A stretch of DNA of 64,000 bases, taken from NCBI GenBank assembly GCA_028554795.2, contig JAPYKE020000263.1:620001-684000 (forward strand). Reading direction: 5' to 3'. Below the pieces are notes generated by a model. That model did not search any database, was not told the origin of the DNA, and was given only the letters and a program-made list of their open reading frames with translations. Positions 28,578-39,998 of this stretch are shown one piece after another. The position numbers and the translations under genes are program-made. How positions within the stretch are numbered: the stretch's first letter is position 1; each line of letters opens with the position of its first letter. This DNA comes from Sinohyriopsis cumingii (Eukaryota; Mollusca; Bivalvia; Unionida; Unionidae).

Positions 28578-31443
28578 TTATTTGTTTGTCAGTTTTGAAT
28601 TTTATTTATTTCTGATTTCATGCGTTTTTAATGTAAATTTGTTCACTTGAAACGATACCTTTTTCAGAAAATATTTTGACCTTGACTTTTTCGTTTTGTA
28701 AACACCAGGTGTTGACCTAGATCCTGACTTCGATTCAAAATTAGTATCACCCACGTAAATTAGTTCTATTTTTCTTTTAAAATGATTGCTTGTTGTCGAG
28801 GTCATGATGGGACTACGTTTTTAAGATGTAAACAATTTCTTAAAATTTTATTTCTTAGAGTAAAATGATTGGTTTTCGTCAGAACCACACTACATGTATA
28901 TGAGCTTTAACAAGTAAATAATTTTGACGATGTTCTGTAACATGATCACGTCATCCCCTTTTTGCATTTTAGAATACAATATAACCTTTGTTTTGGAGAG
29001 ATATTCTCAGTAGTAGTTGGGCTCTTACACTGGAAATTGTATGTTGTGCTGTCTGGAAAAACTTCAAATTACTTGAATTCAAAAGGATTAAATCCTTTTT
29101 CCTGCAAAATACATGTTCTGCTTACGAAATTCCTGAGCAAAGACATCTCTTTGAAAGATTTATTTGGATTTCCAAATCTAGGAGTGATAATTCTTCTTTA
29201 TATAAGGAGCTGTAGACTTCAACACTATAGATTACAGCATATGTCATCTTCCATCATGGATTCTTCCTGGGGACTCAAACTTGAAATCATTAGAAAATTT
29301 TATTATTACGACTACTAAAATTGTATTCGTGGATTATTTTTGTATTTGATTCTTAAAACCGTAAATTCATACGTTCTTCCTCACTTTAAAAGAATTTTTC
29401 TATCAAAAGAAATGATATTTTTCAAAGCTTGTTGTTTTCACTATTTCTTGTGTTACTGTTTATTCGAGCCTATACAAGTAACATAAGATGATCAAATCCT
29501 ACCTTGGATTCTTGTCTTTTTGTACAATACTTCTTTGGGAGCCACATCTCTTGAGAGAACCTATTGTGTTTCGAGATGGAGCAGTCTCTCAAGACAGCTT
29601 TTACCTTGTCTTCAGATGGTTTTAGTTTTTCCCCAGCAATGTAATATTGGCATCCGTTACTGCATTTTTTGTCAGTTTCTCTTGTATACATGAAATTATG
29701 ATTTCAATCCCAATTGGACAGTGTAATGCCAACTACCTCCAAAAAGTATGATTTTCTTTAATCTTTCTTTGAGATTTCGCTTCCATTTAAATATTCATTT
29801 ATTCAAGTGTGCATCAGAATTTTAGGGTTTTGTGGATATCTAACTATATGTAAATGATTTGAATTTTTGAAGTGTTTTCCTAATTCTATTTGAATTCGTT
29901 CCCAAGACTGAATACTGTCTAGAATTATATGAAAACTTTATGGAAGATATAGATTCATTTGCAAAATATAACTCATTTTCCTTTTAAATTCATTGAGATT
30001 TTTTTTTTAAAATGCAGGGGTACATACCTAAATTCATCTCAACATGGTTGCATGGACGTATGTACATAAACATCCATACATCCTTCATAGATACATGTAT
30101 CAACGTCTTTCACTGTCCTAGTATATGCTAACAAGTATGCTGTAAAGCAAGATATATAACGAAAGAGATTTAGCCATGTATAACTTGTTGATTGTTAAGG
30201 AGGAAATTGTTTTATTGTGATGGAGGATAAATGTATTCAGTAAATGTTTTATGTATTTTTAATTTTACAGCAAATGATATTAGTATGTTCCTATTTATGA
30301 TATTAATCAGTATTATATTATTGAATTCTTGTTATTTTCTTCTTTTTCATGATATCCTTCACAAAACAGCACGTAAGTATTATATCTTGAACTTTTCTGT
30401 TACTTGGGCTAAACAGTAATACATTCATCTGAAAAAGAGAATAAAACTCAGAAAAATAACTAATTTTTCTAACAATCTTCAAAGAGAATGTAGTTTGGCA
30501 GGTCAAGTATTTAGTATGATTTCTTGTATAGACTATAAACCAGACTAAAGTACGTGTCACGAACTACCCTTTCAGTGCCAAAGGCAAGTAGGTATTTGTG
30601 TACATAGTTTGTCTTTGGAGTTAAACCATATTAACTTCGGGTGAACGTGTAACCAGCAAGTAATTATTGTTTCCCGGATTTGATTGATATTGCTAAATGC
30701 TTGGGTTGCGTGATCCTTTTTTTTTCCCGGGGTTAGGTTATTCACATTCCACACATCAAGTCATCAGTTAATGTTGGTGCACTCGGTTACATCCTTTCTT
30801 TATAGAGTTCATCCCTGTATATTATCTGTAAATTACGCCACTGACTTGAGTCTCTGAGTTAATGATTTTGTTTATGGATGTGATAGTTGTCTTTTTATTT
30901 CATTCATTTTTATATGTACAGTGTACATTTATATATATTCGAAGTTTCCCCAAAGCCTGATCAAAACCATCGTTACAGCTGTTGTTACTATTGAGCACTA
31001 ATAATGTTAACACCTAGAACCTTTGAAACAACGGCATAAACTCCCACAACAAGGAGAGAGTTTTAACACTGGAGAAAATCATTATGGTAACTGAAAGAAA
31101 TGAGAAAGAAACTATTTTAAAATAGCAATTTAAATGTGCAGTGAAACAATATTCAGGGTGTTAAAACGGTCAAGGAACAAACTAGAAATGAATTTACATG
31201 TTAAGTCCTTTAAATACATCTTCAAATATAAATGTGATTGACATTTAATGTTTGAAGTATCTATCACTTTTTGGCCTTGTAATTTTGTTTTCTGAAGAAT
31301 GAATACAATCATTTAACAAAAACTATGAACACTGGATCTGATATTTGTTTGTAAATCGATTGTTGTTCTTTCTCCTTCTTCAAAAGTACTTGTTATGTGT
31401 ATTTGATTTAATTCTATCTGATTTCATATATATTTATATCAAT
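28578..31443 (+). repeat. Monomer 11 (A type)
   Basis: 2866 bp. CAC triplet, short form (GAACGTGTAACC). The exon candidate is 30271-30372 and the frame 30231-30419. The A-type minus frame is 28602-28805 and the gypsy-like fragment 29470-29691. AATAAA is followed by ACTCAG in place of AAGGCAG, a marker shared with units 14 and 18. Confidence 0.9.
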
Positions 31444-33091
31444 TTATTTGTTTGTCTGTTTTAAATTTTATTTATTTCTCATTTCATGCGTTTTAAGTGT
31501 AAATTTATTCACTTGAAATGATACCTTTTTCAGAAACTATTTTGACCTTGACTGTTCGTTTTGTAAACACCAGGTGTTGACCTAGATCCTGACTTCGATT
31601 CAAAATTAGTAGCAACCACGTAAATTAGTTTTATTTTTCTTTTGAAATGAGTGCTTGTTGTCGAGGTCATGATGGGACTACATTTTTAAGATGTAAACAA
31701 TTTCTTAAAATTTTATTTCTTAGAGTAAAATGATTGGTTTTCGTCAGGACCACACTGCGTGTACATGAGCTTTAACAAGTAGAATAATTTCGACGATGTT
31801 CTGTAACATGATCACGTCATCCCCTTTTTGCATTTTAGAATACGATATAACCTTTGTTTTGGAGAGATATTCTCAGTAGTAGTTGGGCTCTTACACTGGA
31901 AATTGTATGTTGTGCTGTCTGGAATAATTTCAAATTACTTGAATTCAAAAGGATTAATTCCTTTTTCCTGGAAAACACGTGTTCTGCATATGAAATTCCT
32001 GAGCAAAGACATCTCTTTTAAAGATTTATTTGGATTTGCCAAACTAGGAGTGATAATTCTACTTTCTGTAAAAACTGAAGATTTCAACACTATAGATAAC
32101 AGCATATGTCATCTTCCATCATGGATTCTTCGTGGGGACTCAAACTTGAAATTATTAGAAAATTTTATTATCAGAACTACTAAAATTTTATTCATAGATC
32201 ATTTTTGTATTTGATTCTTAAAGCCGTAAATTCATACTTTTTTCCTCACTTTTAAAGATTTGTTTCTAGGAAAAGAAATGATATTTTTCAAAGCTTGTTG
32301 TTTTCACTCTTTCTTGTGTTACTGTTTATTCGAGCCTAAGCAAGTAACATAAGATGATCAAATCCTACCTTGGATTCTTGTCTTTTTGTACAATACTTCT
32401 ATGGGAGCCACATCTCTTGAGAAAACCTATTGTGTTTCGAGATGGAGCAGTCTCTCAAGACAGCTTTTACCTTGTCTTCAGTTGGTTTTAGTTTTTTCCC
32501 AGCATTGTAATATTGGCATCCTTTACTATATTTTGTGTCAGTTTCTCTTGTATCAATGAAATTATGATTTAAATTCCAACTGGGCAGTGTAATGCCAACT
32601 ACCTCCAAAAAGTTTGATTTTCTTTAATCTTTCTTTGAGATTTCGCTTCCATTTAAATATTCATTTATTCATGTATGCATCAGAATTTTAGGGTTTTGTG
32701 GATATCAATTTGTAAATAATTTGCATTTTTGAAGTTTTTTCCTAATTCTATTTGAATTCATTCCCAAAACTGAATACTGTCCAGAATTGTATGATAACTT
32801 TATGGAAGATATAGATTCATTTGCAAAATATAACTCATTTTCCTTTTAAACTCATTGAGAATTTTTTTAAAAGTGCAGGGGTACATACTTAAATTCATCT
32901 CAACATGGTTGCATGCATATATGTACATAAACATCCATACATCCTTCATAGTTACATGTATCAAAGTCTTTCATTGTTCTAGTATATGCTAACAAGTTTG
33001 CTGTGATGCATGATATGTAACGAAAGAGATTTAGCCATGTATAACTTGTTGATTGTTAAGGAGGAAATTGTTTTATTGTGATGGAGGATAA

Positions 33092-33280
33092 ATGTATTCA
33101 GTAAATGTTTTATGTATTTTTAATTTTACAGCAAATGATATTAGTATGTTCCTATTTATGATATTAATCAGTATCATATTATTGAATTCTTGTTATTTTC
33201 TTCTTTTTCATGATATCCTTCACAAAACAGGGCGTAAGTATTATATCTTGAACTTTTCTGTTACTTGGTCTGAAGAGTAA
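33092..33280 (+). CDS. Hydrophobic signal-peptide-like small ORF or exon (representative)
   Basis: I do not recognise this protein. It is a 62-codon frame, present in nearly every monomer at the same place. Residues 19-34 (MFLFMILISIILLNSC) and 35-43 are strongly hydrophobic, like a signal peptide or membrane segment. The tail is short and polar with one variable position at residue 47. Two readings are possible. Unspliced, it is a 62-residue membrane microprotein with its stop about 20-35 bases before AATAAA. Spliced, the acceptor AG ends at 33131 and a GTAAGT donor starts at 33234, leaving a 102 nt exon that starts with the last two bases of a codon and ends with the first base of one. Other 61-63-codon copies start at 4466, 7341, 10203, 12839, 15719, 21774, 27352, 30231, 35906, 38785, 41624, 44489, 47321, 53058, 55924 and 58752. 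Units 1, 7, 9, 18 and 22 have altered starts or frames. An in-frame three-base gain in units 3 and 4 fits coding constraint, but no transcript evidence is available. Confidence 0.35.
   Translation: MYSVNVLCIFNFTANDISMFLFMILISIILLNSCYFLLFHDILHKTGRKYYILNFSVTWSEE
33132..33233 (+). other. Candidate 102 nt exon with conserved splice sites
   Basis: A T-rich tract ending in TTTTACAG precedes this segment and GTAAGTATT follows it. Across the 22 complete copies the acceptor reads TTACAG, TATAG, TTAAAG or TTTGCAG, but always keeps AG. The donor always keeps GTAAGT. Segment length is 102 nt in 19 copies, 105 in two and 103 in one. The three last bases vary (GGC, TGT, CAC, ATG, AGT, CGC). These properties fit a retained exon, for instance a signal-peptide exon of a small secreted protein. 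They could equally be an exon captured once and then copied passively. Confidence 0.4.
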
Positions 33281-33287
33281 TACGAAT

Positions 33288-33293
33288 AAAAAG
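33288..33293 (+). terminator. Candidate polyadenylation signal AATAAA
   Basis: AATAAA (approximate position) lies just after the in-frame stop of the small hydrophobic frame. It is present in 21 of 22 complete monomers and reads CATAAA in unit 18. Units 3, 4, 9 and 12 lack the 16 bases that normally separate stop and hexamer, yet keep the hexamer itself. In AT-rich DNA a single AATAAA means little; its fixed place after the frame is what makes it worth noting. Confidence 0.3.
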
Positions 33294-34297
33294 GCAGAAA
33301 AATAACTAATTTTTCTAACAATCTTGAAAGAGAATCTAGTTTGGCAGGTCAAATATTCAGTATGATCTGTTGTATAGACTATAAACCAGACTAAAGTACG
33401 TCTCACGAATTACCCTTTCAGTGCCAATGGCAAGCAGGTATTTGTGTACATAGTTTGTCTTTGGAGTTAAACCATATTAACTTCGGGTGTAGGAGGTCTT
33501 TTTGCCTATTAAACCAGCAAGTAATTATTGTTTCCCGAACTCGATTGATCTTGCTAAATGATTGGGTTGTGTTATCGTTTTTCTCCCGATGTTAGATTAA
33601 TCACATCCCAAACATCAAGTCATCAGTTAAAGTTGGTGCAGTCGGTTGCATCCTTTCTTTATAGAGTTCATTCCTGTATATTATCTGTAAATTACGCCAC
33701 TGACTTGAGTCTCTGAGTTAATGATTTTGTTTGTGGATGTGATAGTTGTCTTTTTATTTCATTCATTTTTATATGTACAGTGTACATTTATATATATTCG
33801 AAGTTTCCCCAAAGCCTGATCAAAACCATCATTACAGCTGTTGTTACTATTGAGCACTAATAATGTTAACACCTAGAACCTTAAAAACAACGGCATAGAC
33901 TCCCAGTACAAGGAGAGAATTTTAACACTGGAGAAAATCATTATGGTAACCGAAAGAAATGAAAAAGAAACTATTTTAAAATAGCAATTTAAATGTGCAG
34001 TGAAAAAATATTCAGGGTGTTAAAACGGTCAAGGAACAAACTAGAAATGAATTTACATGTTAAGTCATTTAAATACATCTTCAAATATAAATGAGATTGA
34101 CATTTAATGTTTGAAGTATCTATCACTTTTTGGCCATATAATTTTGTTTTCAAAAGAATGAATACAATATTTTAACAAAAACTATTAATACTGGATCTGA
34201 TATTTGTATGTAAAGTGATTATGGTTCTTTCTCCTTCTTCAAAAGTACTTGTTATATGTATTTAATTCGACCTGATTTCATATATATTTATATCAAT
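33294..34297. other. Non-coding tail of the monomer (representative)
   Basis: About 1 kb after the AATAAA in each unit. It holds the micro-exon-like site, the long/short GGAGGTCTTTTTGCC indel, the TGTACAGTGTACA dyad and runs of A/T-rich sequence. Only short frames of about 60-80 codons occur and they are not kept between units, so I see no gene here. Confidence 0.6.
33775..33787. repeat. TGTACAGTGTACA dyad (representative)
   Basis: Two palindromic TGTACA hexamers separated by one base, followed by TTTATATATATTCGAAG. It is found at the same place in most monomers (TGTTCA in the second half in units 13, 17 and 21, TGTATA in unit 22), is absent from unit 4 through the tail deletion, and lies about 1 kb before the monomer end. 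Possible protein-binding site or simple AT-rich dyad; function unknown. Confidence 0.4.
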
Positions 34298-34399
34298 TTA
34301 TTTGTTTGTCAGTTTTAAATTTTATTTATTTCTGATTTCATGCCTTTTTAGTGTAAATTTATTCACTTGAAACGATACCTTTTTCAGAAAATATTTTGA

Positions 34400-34530
34400 C
34401 CTTGTCTGTTCGTTTTGTAAACACCAGGTGTTGACCTAGATCCTGACTTCGATTCAAAATTAGTAGCAACCACGTAAATTAGTTCTATTTTGCTTTTAAA
34501 ATGATTGCTTATTGTCGAGGTCATGATGGG
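34400..34530. promoter_or_regulatory. Cluster of AGGTCA-like half sites (representative)
   Basis: Within about 130 bp of the monomer head lie TGACCTTG (minus-strand CAAGGTCA, the extended half site of ERR/NR5-type nuclear receptors), the short dyad AGGTGTTGACCT, and CGAGGTCATGATGG. The last is kept in almost every unit (unit 8 has TGAGGTCATG, unit 18 CGAGGTCATCATGG). The first is changed in units 2, 9, 16 and 20. These are motif matches only. In 64 kb some would arise by chance, though the array multiplies them to more than 20 clusters. Confidence 0.2.
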
Positions 34531-36251
34531 ACTACGTTTTTAAGAAGTAAACAATTTCTTAAAATTTTATTTCTTAGAGTAATATGATTGGTTTTTGTCA
34601 GGACCACACTGGGTGTAGATGAGCTTTAACAAGTAAATAATTTCGACGATGTTCTGTAACATGATCACGTCACCCCCTTTTTGCATTTTAGGATACAATA
34701 TAACCTTTGTTTTGGAGAGATATTCTGAGTAGTAGTTGGGCTCTTACACTGGAAATTGTATGTTGTGCTGTCTGGAATAATTTCAAATTACTTGAATTCA
34801 AAAGGATTAATTCCTTTTTCCTGGAAAATACGTGTTCTGCATACGAAATTCCTGAGCAAAGACATCTCTTTGAAAGATTTATTTGGATTTTCAAAACTAG
34901 GAGTGATGATACTTCTTTCTATATGGAACTGTATACTTCAACACTATAGATCACAGCATATGTCATCTTTCATCATGGATTCTTCGTGGTGACTCAAACT
35001 TGAAATCATTAGAAAATTGTATTATTAGAACTACTGAAATTTTATTCATGGATTATTTTTGTATTTGATTCTTAAAACCGGAAAAGAAATGATATTTTGC
35101 AAAGCTTGTTGTTTTCACTCTTTCTTGTGTTACTGTTTATTCGAGCCTATACAAGTAACATAAGATGATCAAATCCTACCTTGGATTCTTGTCTTTTTGT
35201 ACAATACTTCTATGGGAGCCACATCTCTTGAGAGAATCTATTGTGTTTCGAGATGGAGCAGTCTCTCAATACAGCTTTTACCTTGTCTTAAGTTGGTTTT
35301 AGTTTTTCCCCAGCAATGTAATATTATGATCCTTTACTATATTTTGTGTAGTTTCTCTTGTATCCATGAAATTATGATTTAAATCCCAATTGGGCAGTGT
35401 AATGCCAACTACCTCCAAAAAGTTTGATTTTCTTTGATCTTTCTTTGAGATTTCGCTTCCATTTAAATATTCATTTATTCATGTATGCATCAGAATTTTA
35501 GGGTTTTGTGGATATCTAACTATTTGTAAATAATTTGAATTTTTGAAGTTTTTTCCTAATTCTATTTGAATTCATTCCCAAAACTGAATATTGTCCAGAA
35601 TTGTATGAAAACTTTGTGGAAGATATAGATTCATTTGCAAAATATAACTCATTTTCCTTTTAAACTCATTGAGAATTTTTTTCAAAATGCAGGGGTACAT
35701 ACTTAAATTCATCTCAACATGGTTGCATGCATATCTGTACATAAACATCCATACATCCTTCATAGATACATGTATCAAAGTCTTTCATTGTCTTAGTATA
35801 TGCTAACAAGTTTACTGTAATGCAAGATATGTAACGAAAGAGATTTAGCCATGTATAACTTGTTGATTGTTAAGGAGGAAATTGTTTTATTGTGATGGAG
35901 GATAAATGTATTCAGTAAATGTTTTATGTATTTTTAATATTACAGGAAATGATATTAGTATGTTCCTATTAATGATATTAATCAGTATCATATTATTGAA
36001 TTCTTGTTATTTTCTTCTTTTTCATCATGTCCTTCACAAAACAGTGTGTAAGTATTATATCTTGAACTTTTCTGTTACTTGGTCAAAACAGTAATACATT
36101 CATCTGAAAAAGAGAATAAAAAGGCAGAAAAATAACTAATTTTTCTAACAATCATGAAAGAGAATGTAGTTTGGCAGGTCAAGTATTTAGTATGATTTGT
36201 TGTATAGACTATAAACCAGACTAAAGTACGTGTCACGAACTAACCTTTCAG

Positions 36252-36259
36252 TGCCAAAG
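36252..36259 (+). other. Candidate 8 nt micro-exon TGCCAAAG
   Basis: CCTTTCAG (acceptor-like) precedes TGCCAAAG and GTAAGT follows it in units 13, 17 and 21. Most other units have GCAAGT there, which matches the minor GC-AG donor class (AG/GCAAGT), or GCAAGC followed by AGGTATTTG. It lies about 200 bp after the GTAAGT of the 102 nt exon candidate on the same strand. A micro-exon of this size is possible in animals, but this reading rests on consensus alone. Confidence 0.18.
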
Positions 36260-37131
36260 GTAAGTAGGCATTTGTGTACATAGTTTGTCTTTGGAGTTAA
36301 ACCATATTAACTTCGGGTGAAGGAGGTCGTTTTGCCTATTAAACCAGCAAGTAATTATTGTTTCCCGAATTCGATTGATATTGCTAAATGATTGGGTTGT
36401 GTGATCCTTCTTTTTTCCGATGCTACATTAATCACATCCCACACATCAAGTCATCAGTTAAAGTTGGTGCAGTCGGTTACATCCTTTTTTATAGAGTTCA
36501 TTCCTGTATATTATCTGTAAATTACGCCACTGACTTGAGTCTCTGAGTTAATGATTTTGTTTGTGGATGTGATAGTTGTCTTTTTATTTCATTCCTTTTT
36601 ATATGTACAGTGTTCATTTATGTATATTCGAAGTTTCCCCAAAGCATGATCAAAACCATCATTACAGCTGTTGTTACTATTGAGCACTAATAATGTTAAC
36701 ACCTAGAACCTTAAAAACAACGGCATAAACTCCCAGTACAAGGAGAGAATTTTAACACTGGAGAAAATCATTATGGTAACTGAAAGAAATGAAAAAGAAA
36801 CTATTTTAAAATAGCAATTTAAATGTGCAGTGAAACAATATTCAGGGTGTTAAAACGGTCAAGGAACACACTAGAAATGAATTTACATGTTAAGTCATTT
36901 AAAAACATCTTAAAATGTGAATGTGATTGACATTTAATGTTTGAAGTATCTATCACTTTTTGGCCATATAATTTTGTTTTCAAAAGAATGAATACAATAT
37001 TTTAACATAAACTATGAATACTGATCAGATATTTGTTTGTAAAGTGATTGTGGTTCTTTCTCCTTCTTCAAAAGTACTTGTTATGTGTATTTGATTTAAT
37101 TCTCTGTTCTTTCAAATATATTTATATCAAT

Positions 37132-39998
37132 TTATTTGTTTGTCAGTTTTGAATTTTATTTTTTTCTGATTTCATGCGTTTTTAATGTAAATTTATTCAC
37201 TTGAAACGATACCTTTTTTAGAAAATATTTTGACCTTGACTTTTTCGTTTTGTAAACACCAGGTGTTGACCTAGATCCTGACTTCGATTCAAAATTAGTA
37301 GCAACCACGTAAATTAGTTCTATTTTTCTTTTAAAATGATTGCTTGTTGTCGAGGTCATGATGGGACTACGTTTGCAAGATGTGAACAATTTCTTAAAAG
37401 TTTATTTCTTAGAGTAAAATGATTGGTTTTCGTCAGGACCACACTACATGTATATGAGCTTTAACAAGTAAATAATTTCGACGATGTTCTGTAACATGAT
37501 CACGTCATCCCCTTTTTGCATTTTAGAATACAATATAACCTTTGTTTTGGAGAGATATTCTCAGTAGTAGTTGGGCTCTTACACTGGAAATTGTATGTTG
37601 TGCTGTCTGGAATAATTTCAAATTACTTGAATTCAAAAGGATTAAATCCTTTTTCCTGGAAAATACATGTTCTGCATACGAAATTCCTGAGCAAAGACAT
37701 CTCTTTGAAAGATTTATTTGGATTTCCAAATCTAGGAGTGATAATTCTTCTTTATATAAGGAGCTGTAGACTTCAACACTATAGATTACAGCATATGTCA
37801 TCTTCCATCATGGATTCTTCGTGGGGACTCAAACTTGAAATCATTAGAAAATTTTATTATTAGGACTACTAAAATTGTATTCGTGGATTATTTTTGTATT
37901 TGATTCTTAAAACCGTAAATTCATACTTTTTTCCTCACTTTAAAAGAATTTTTCTATCAAAAGAAATGATATTTTTCAAAGCTTGTTGTTTTCACTATTT
38001 CTTGTGTTACTGTTTATTCGAGCCTAAACAAGTAACATAAGATGATCAAATCCTACCTTGGATTCTTGTCTTTTTGTACAATACTTCTTTGGGAGCCACA
38101 TCTCTTGAGAGAACCTATTGTGTTTCGAGATGGAGCAGTCTCTCAAGACAGCTTTTACCTTGTCTTCAGATGGTTTTAGTTTTTCCCCAGCAATGTAATA
38201 TTGGCATCCGTTACTGCATTTTTTGTCAGTTTCTCTTGTATCCATGAAATTATGATTTAAATCCCAATTAGGCAGTGTAATGGCAACTACCTCCAAAAAG
38301 TATGATTTTCTTTAATCTTTCTTTGAGATTTCGCTTCCATTTAAATATTCATTTATTCAAGTGTGCATCAGAATTTTAGGGTTTTGTGGATATCTAACTA
38401 TAGGTAAATGATTTGAATTTTTGAAGTTTTTTCCTAATTCTATTTGAATTCATTCCCAAGACTGAATACTGTCTAGAATTGTATGAAAACTTTATGGAAG
38501 ATATAGATTCATTTGCAAAATATAACTCATTTTCCTTTTAAATTCATTGAGATTTTTTTTTAAAAATGCAGGGGTACATACTTAAATTCATCTCAACATG
38601 GTTGCATGGATGTATGTACATAAACAGCCATACATCCTTCATAGATATATGTATCAACGTCTTTCACTGTCCTAGTATATGCTAACAAGTATGCTGTAAA
38701 GCAAGATATATAACGAAAGAGATTTAGCCATATATAACTTGTTGATTGTTAAGGAGAAAATTGTTTTATTGTGATGGAGGATAAATGTATTCAGTAATTG
38801 TTTTATGTATTTTTAATTTTACAGCAAATGATATTAGTATGTTCCTATTTATGATATTAATCAGTATTATATTATTGAATTCTTGTTATTTTCTTCTTTT
38901 TCATAATATCCTTCACAAAACAGCACGTAAGTATTATATCTTGAACTTTTCTGTTACTTGGGCTAAACAGTAATACATTCATCTAAAAAAGAGAATAAAA
39001 CTCAGAAAAATGACTAATTTTTCTAACAATCTTGAAAGAGAATGTAGTTTGGTAGGTCAAGTATTTACTATGATTTGTTGTATAGAGACTATAAACCAGA
39101 CTATAGTACGTGTCACGAACTACCCTTTCAGTGCTAAAGGCAAGTAGGTATTTGTGTACATAGTTTGTCTTTGGAGTTAAACCATATTAACTTCGGGTGA
39201 ACGAGTAACCAGCAAGTAATTATTGTTTCCCGGATTCGATTGATATTGCTAAATGAATGGGTTGTGTGATCCTTTTTTTTCCCGGGGTTAGGTTATTCAC
39301 ATTCCACACATCAAGTCATCAGCTAATGTTGGTGCAGTCGGTTACATCCTTTCTTTATAGAGTTCGTTCCTGTATATTATCTGTAAATTACGCCACTGAC
39401 TTGAGTCTCTGAGTTAATGATTTTGTTTATGGATGTGATAGTTGTCTTTTTATTTCATTCATTTTTATATGTACAGTGTACATTTATATATATTCGAAGT
39501 TTCCCCAAAGCCTGATCAAAACCATCATTACAGCTGTTGTTACTATTGAGCACTAATAATGTTAACACCTAGAACGTTAGAAACAACGGCATAAACGCCC
39601 AGTACAAGAAGAGAGTTTTAACACTGGAGAAAATCATTATGGTAACTGAAAGAAATGAAAAAGAAACTATTTTAAAATAGCAATTTAAATGTGCAGTGAA
39701 ACAATATTCAGGGTGTCAAAACGGTCAAGGAACAAACTAGAAATGAATTTACATGTTAAGTCATTTAAATACATCTTCAAATATAAATGTGATTGACATT
39801 TAATGTTTGAAGTATCTATCACTTTTTGGCCATATAATTTTGTTTTCTGAAGAATGAATACAATATTTTAACATAAACTATGAATACTGGATCTGATATT
39901 TGTATGTAAAGTGATTGTGGTTCTTTCTCCCTCTTCAAAAGCACTTGTTATGTGTATTTGATTTAATTCTATCTGATTTCATATATATTTATATCAAT
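37132..39998 (+). repeat. Monomer 14 (A type, HOR copy 1)
   Basis: 2867 bp. CAC triplet, exon candidate 38825-38926, frame 38785-38973. The A-type minus frame is 37156-37389, extended to 77 codons upstream. The gypsy-like fragment is 38024-38296. Confidence 0.9.
37516..37863 (+). other. Conserved block open in several frames (representative)
   Basis: About 230-340 bp found in every monomer, from CCTTTTTGCATTTTAG to beyond ATGGATTCTTCG. Three frames are open at once here: plus 37516-37863, plus 37542-37769 and minus 37523-37801. The plus frame with the most protein-like composition (several Cys and Trp, EIPEQRHLFERFIW) has a stop just upstream and no ATG near its head, and is closed in units 3, 4, 9, 12, 15, 19, 20, 22 and 23. 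The frame reading GLLHWKLYVVLSGIISNYL is closed early in units 1, 13, 17, 18 and 21. No frame is therefore kept open in all units, so I do not call a gene. TGCATTTTAG could act as a splice acceptor. It may be an old coding remnant. Confidence 0.3.

Larger units (their letters stand above)
31444..34297 (+). repeat. Monomer 12 (G type)
   Basis: 2854 bp. GGC triplet, exon candidate 33132-33233, frame 33092-33280. It has the 16 bp deletion before AATAAA seen in units 3, 4 and 9. Its tail (GAACTCGATTGATCTTGC, GGCATAGACTCCC, AATTCGACCTGATTTC) is the same private tail found in E units 16 and 20, so the G-to-V boundary is inherited by the later higher-order repeat. The gypsy-like fragment is 32399-32608. 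Confidence 0.9.
34298..37131 (+). repeat. Monomer 13 (V type, HOR copy 1)
   Basis: 2834 bp. TGT triplet, exon candidate 35946-36047, frame 35906-36094. The micro-exon-like site carries a perfect AG/GTAAGT donor (36252-36259, then GT). The gypsy-like homologue lies at about 35200-35420. Confidence 0.9.
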
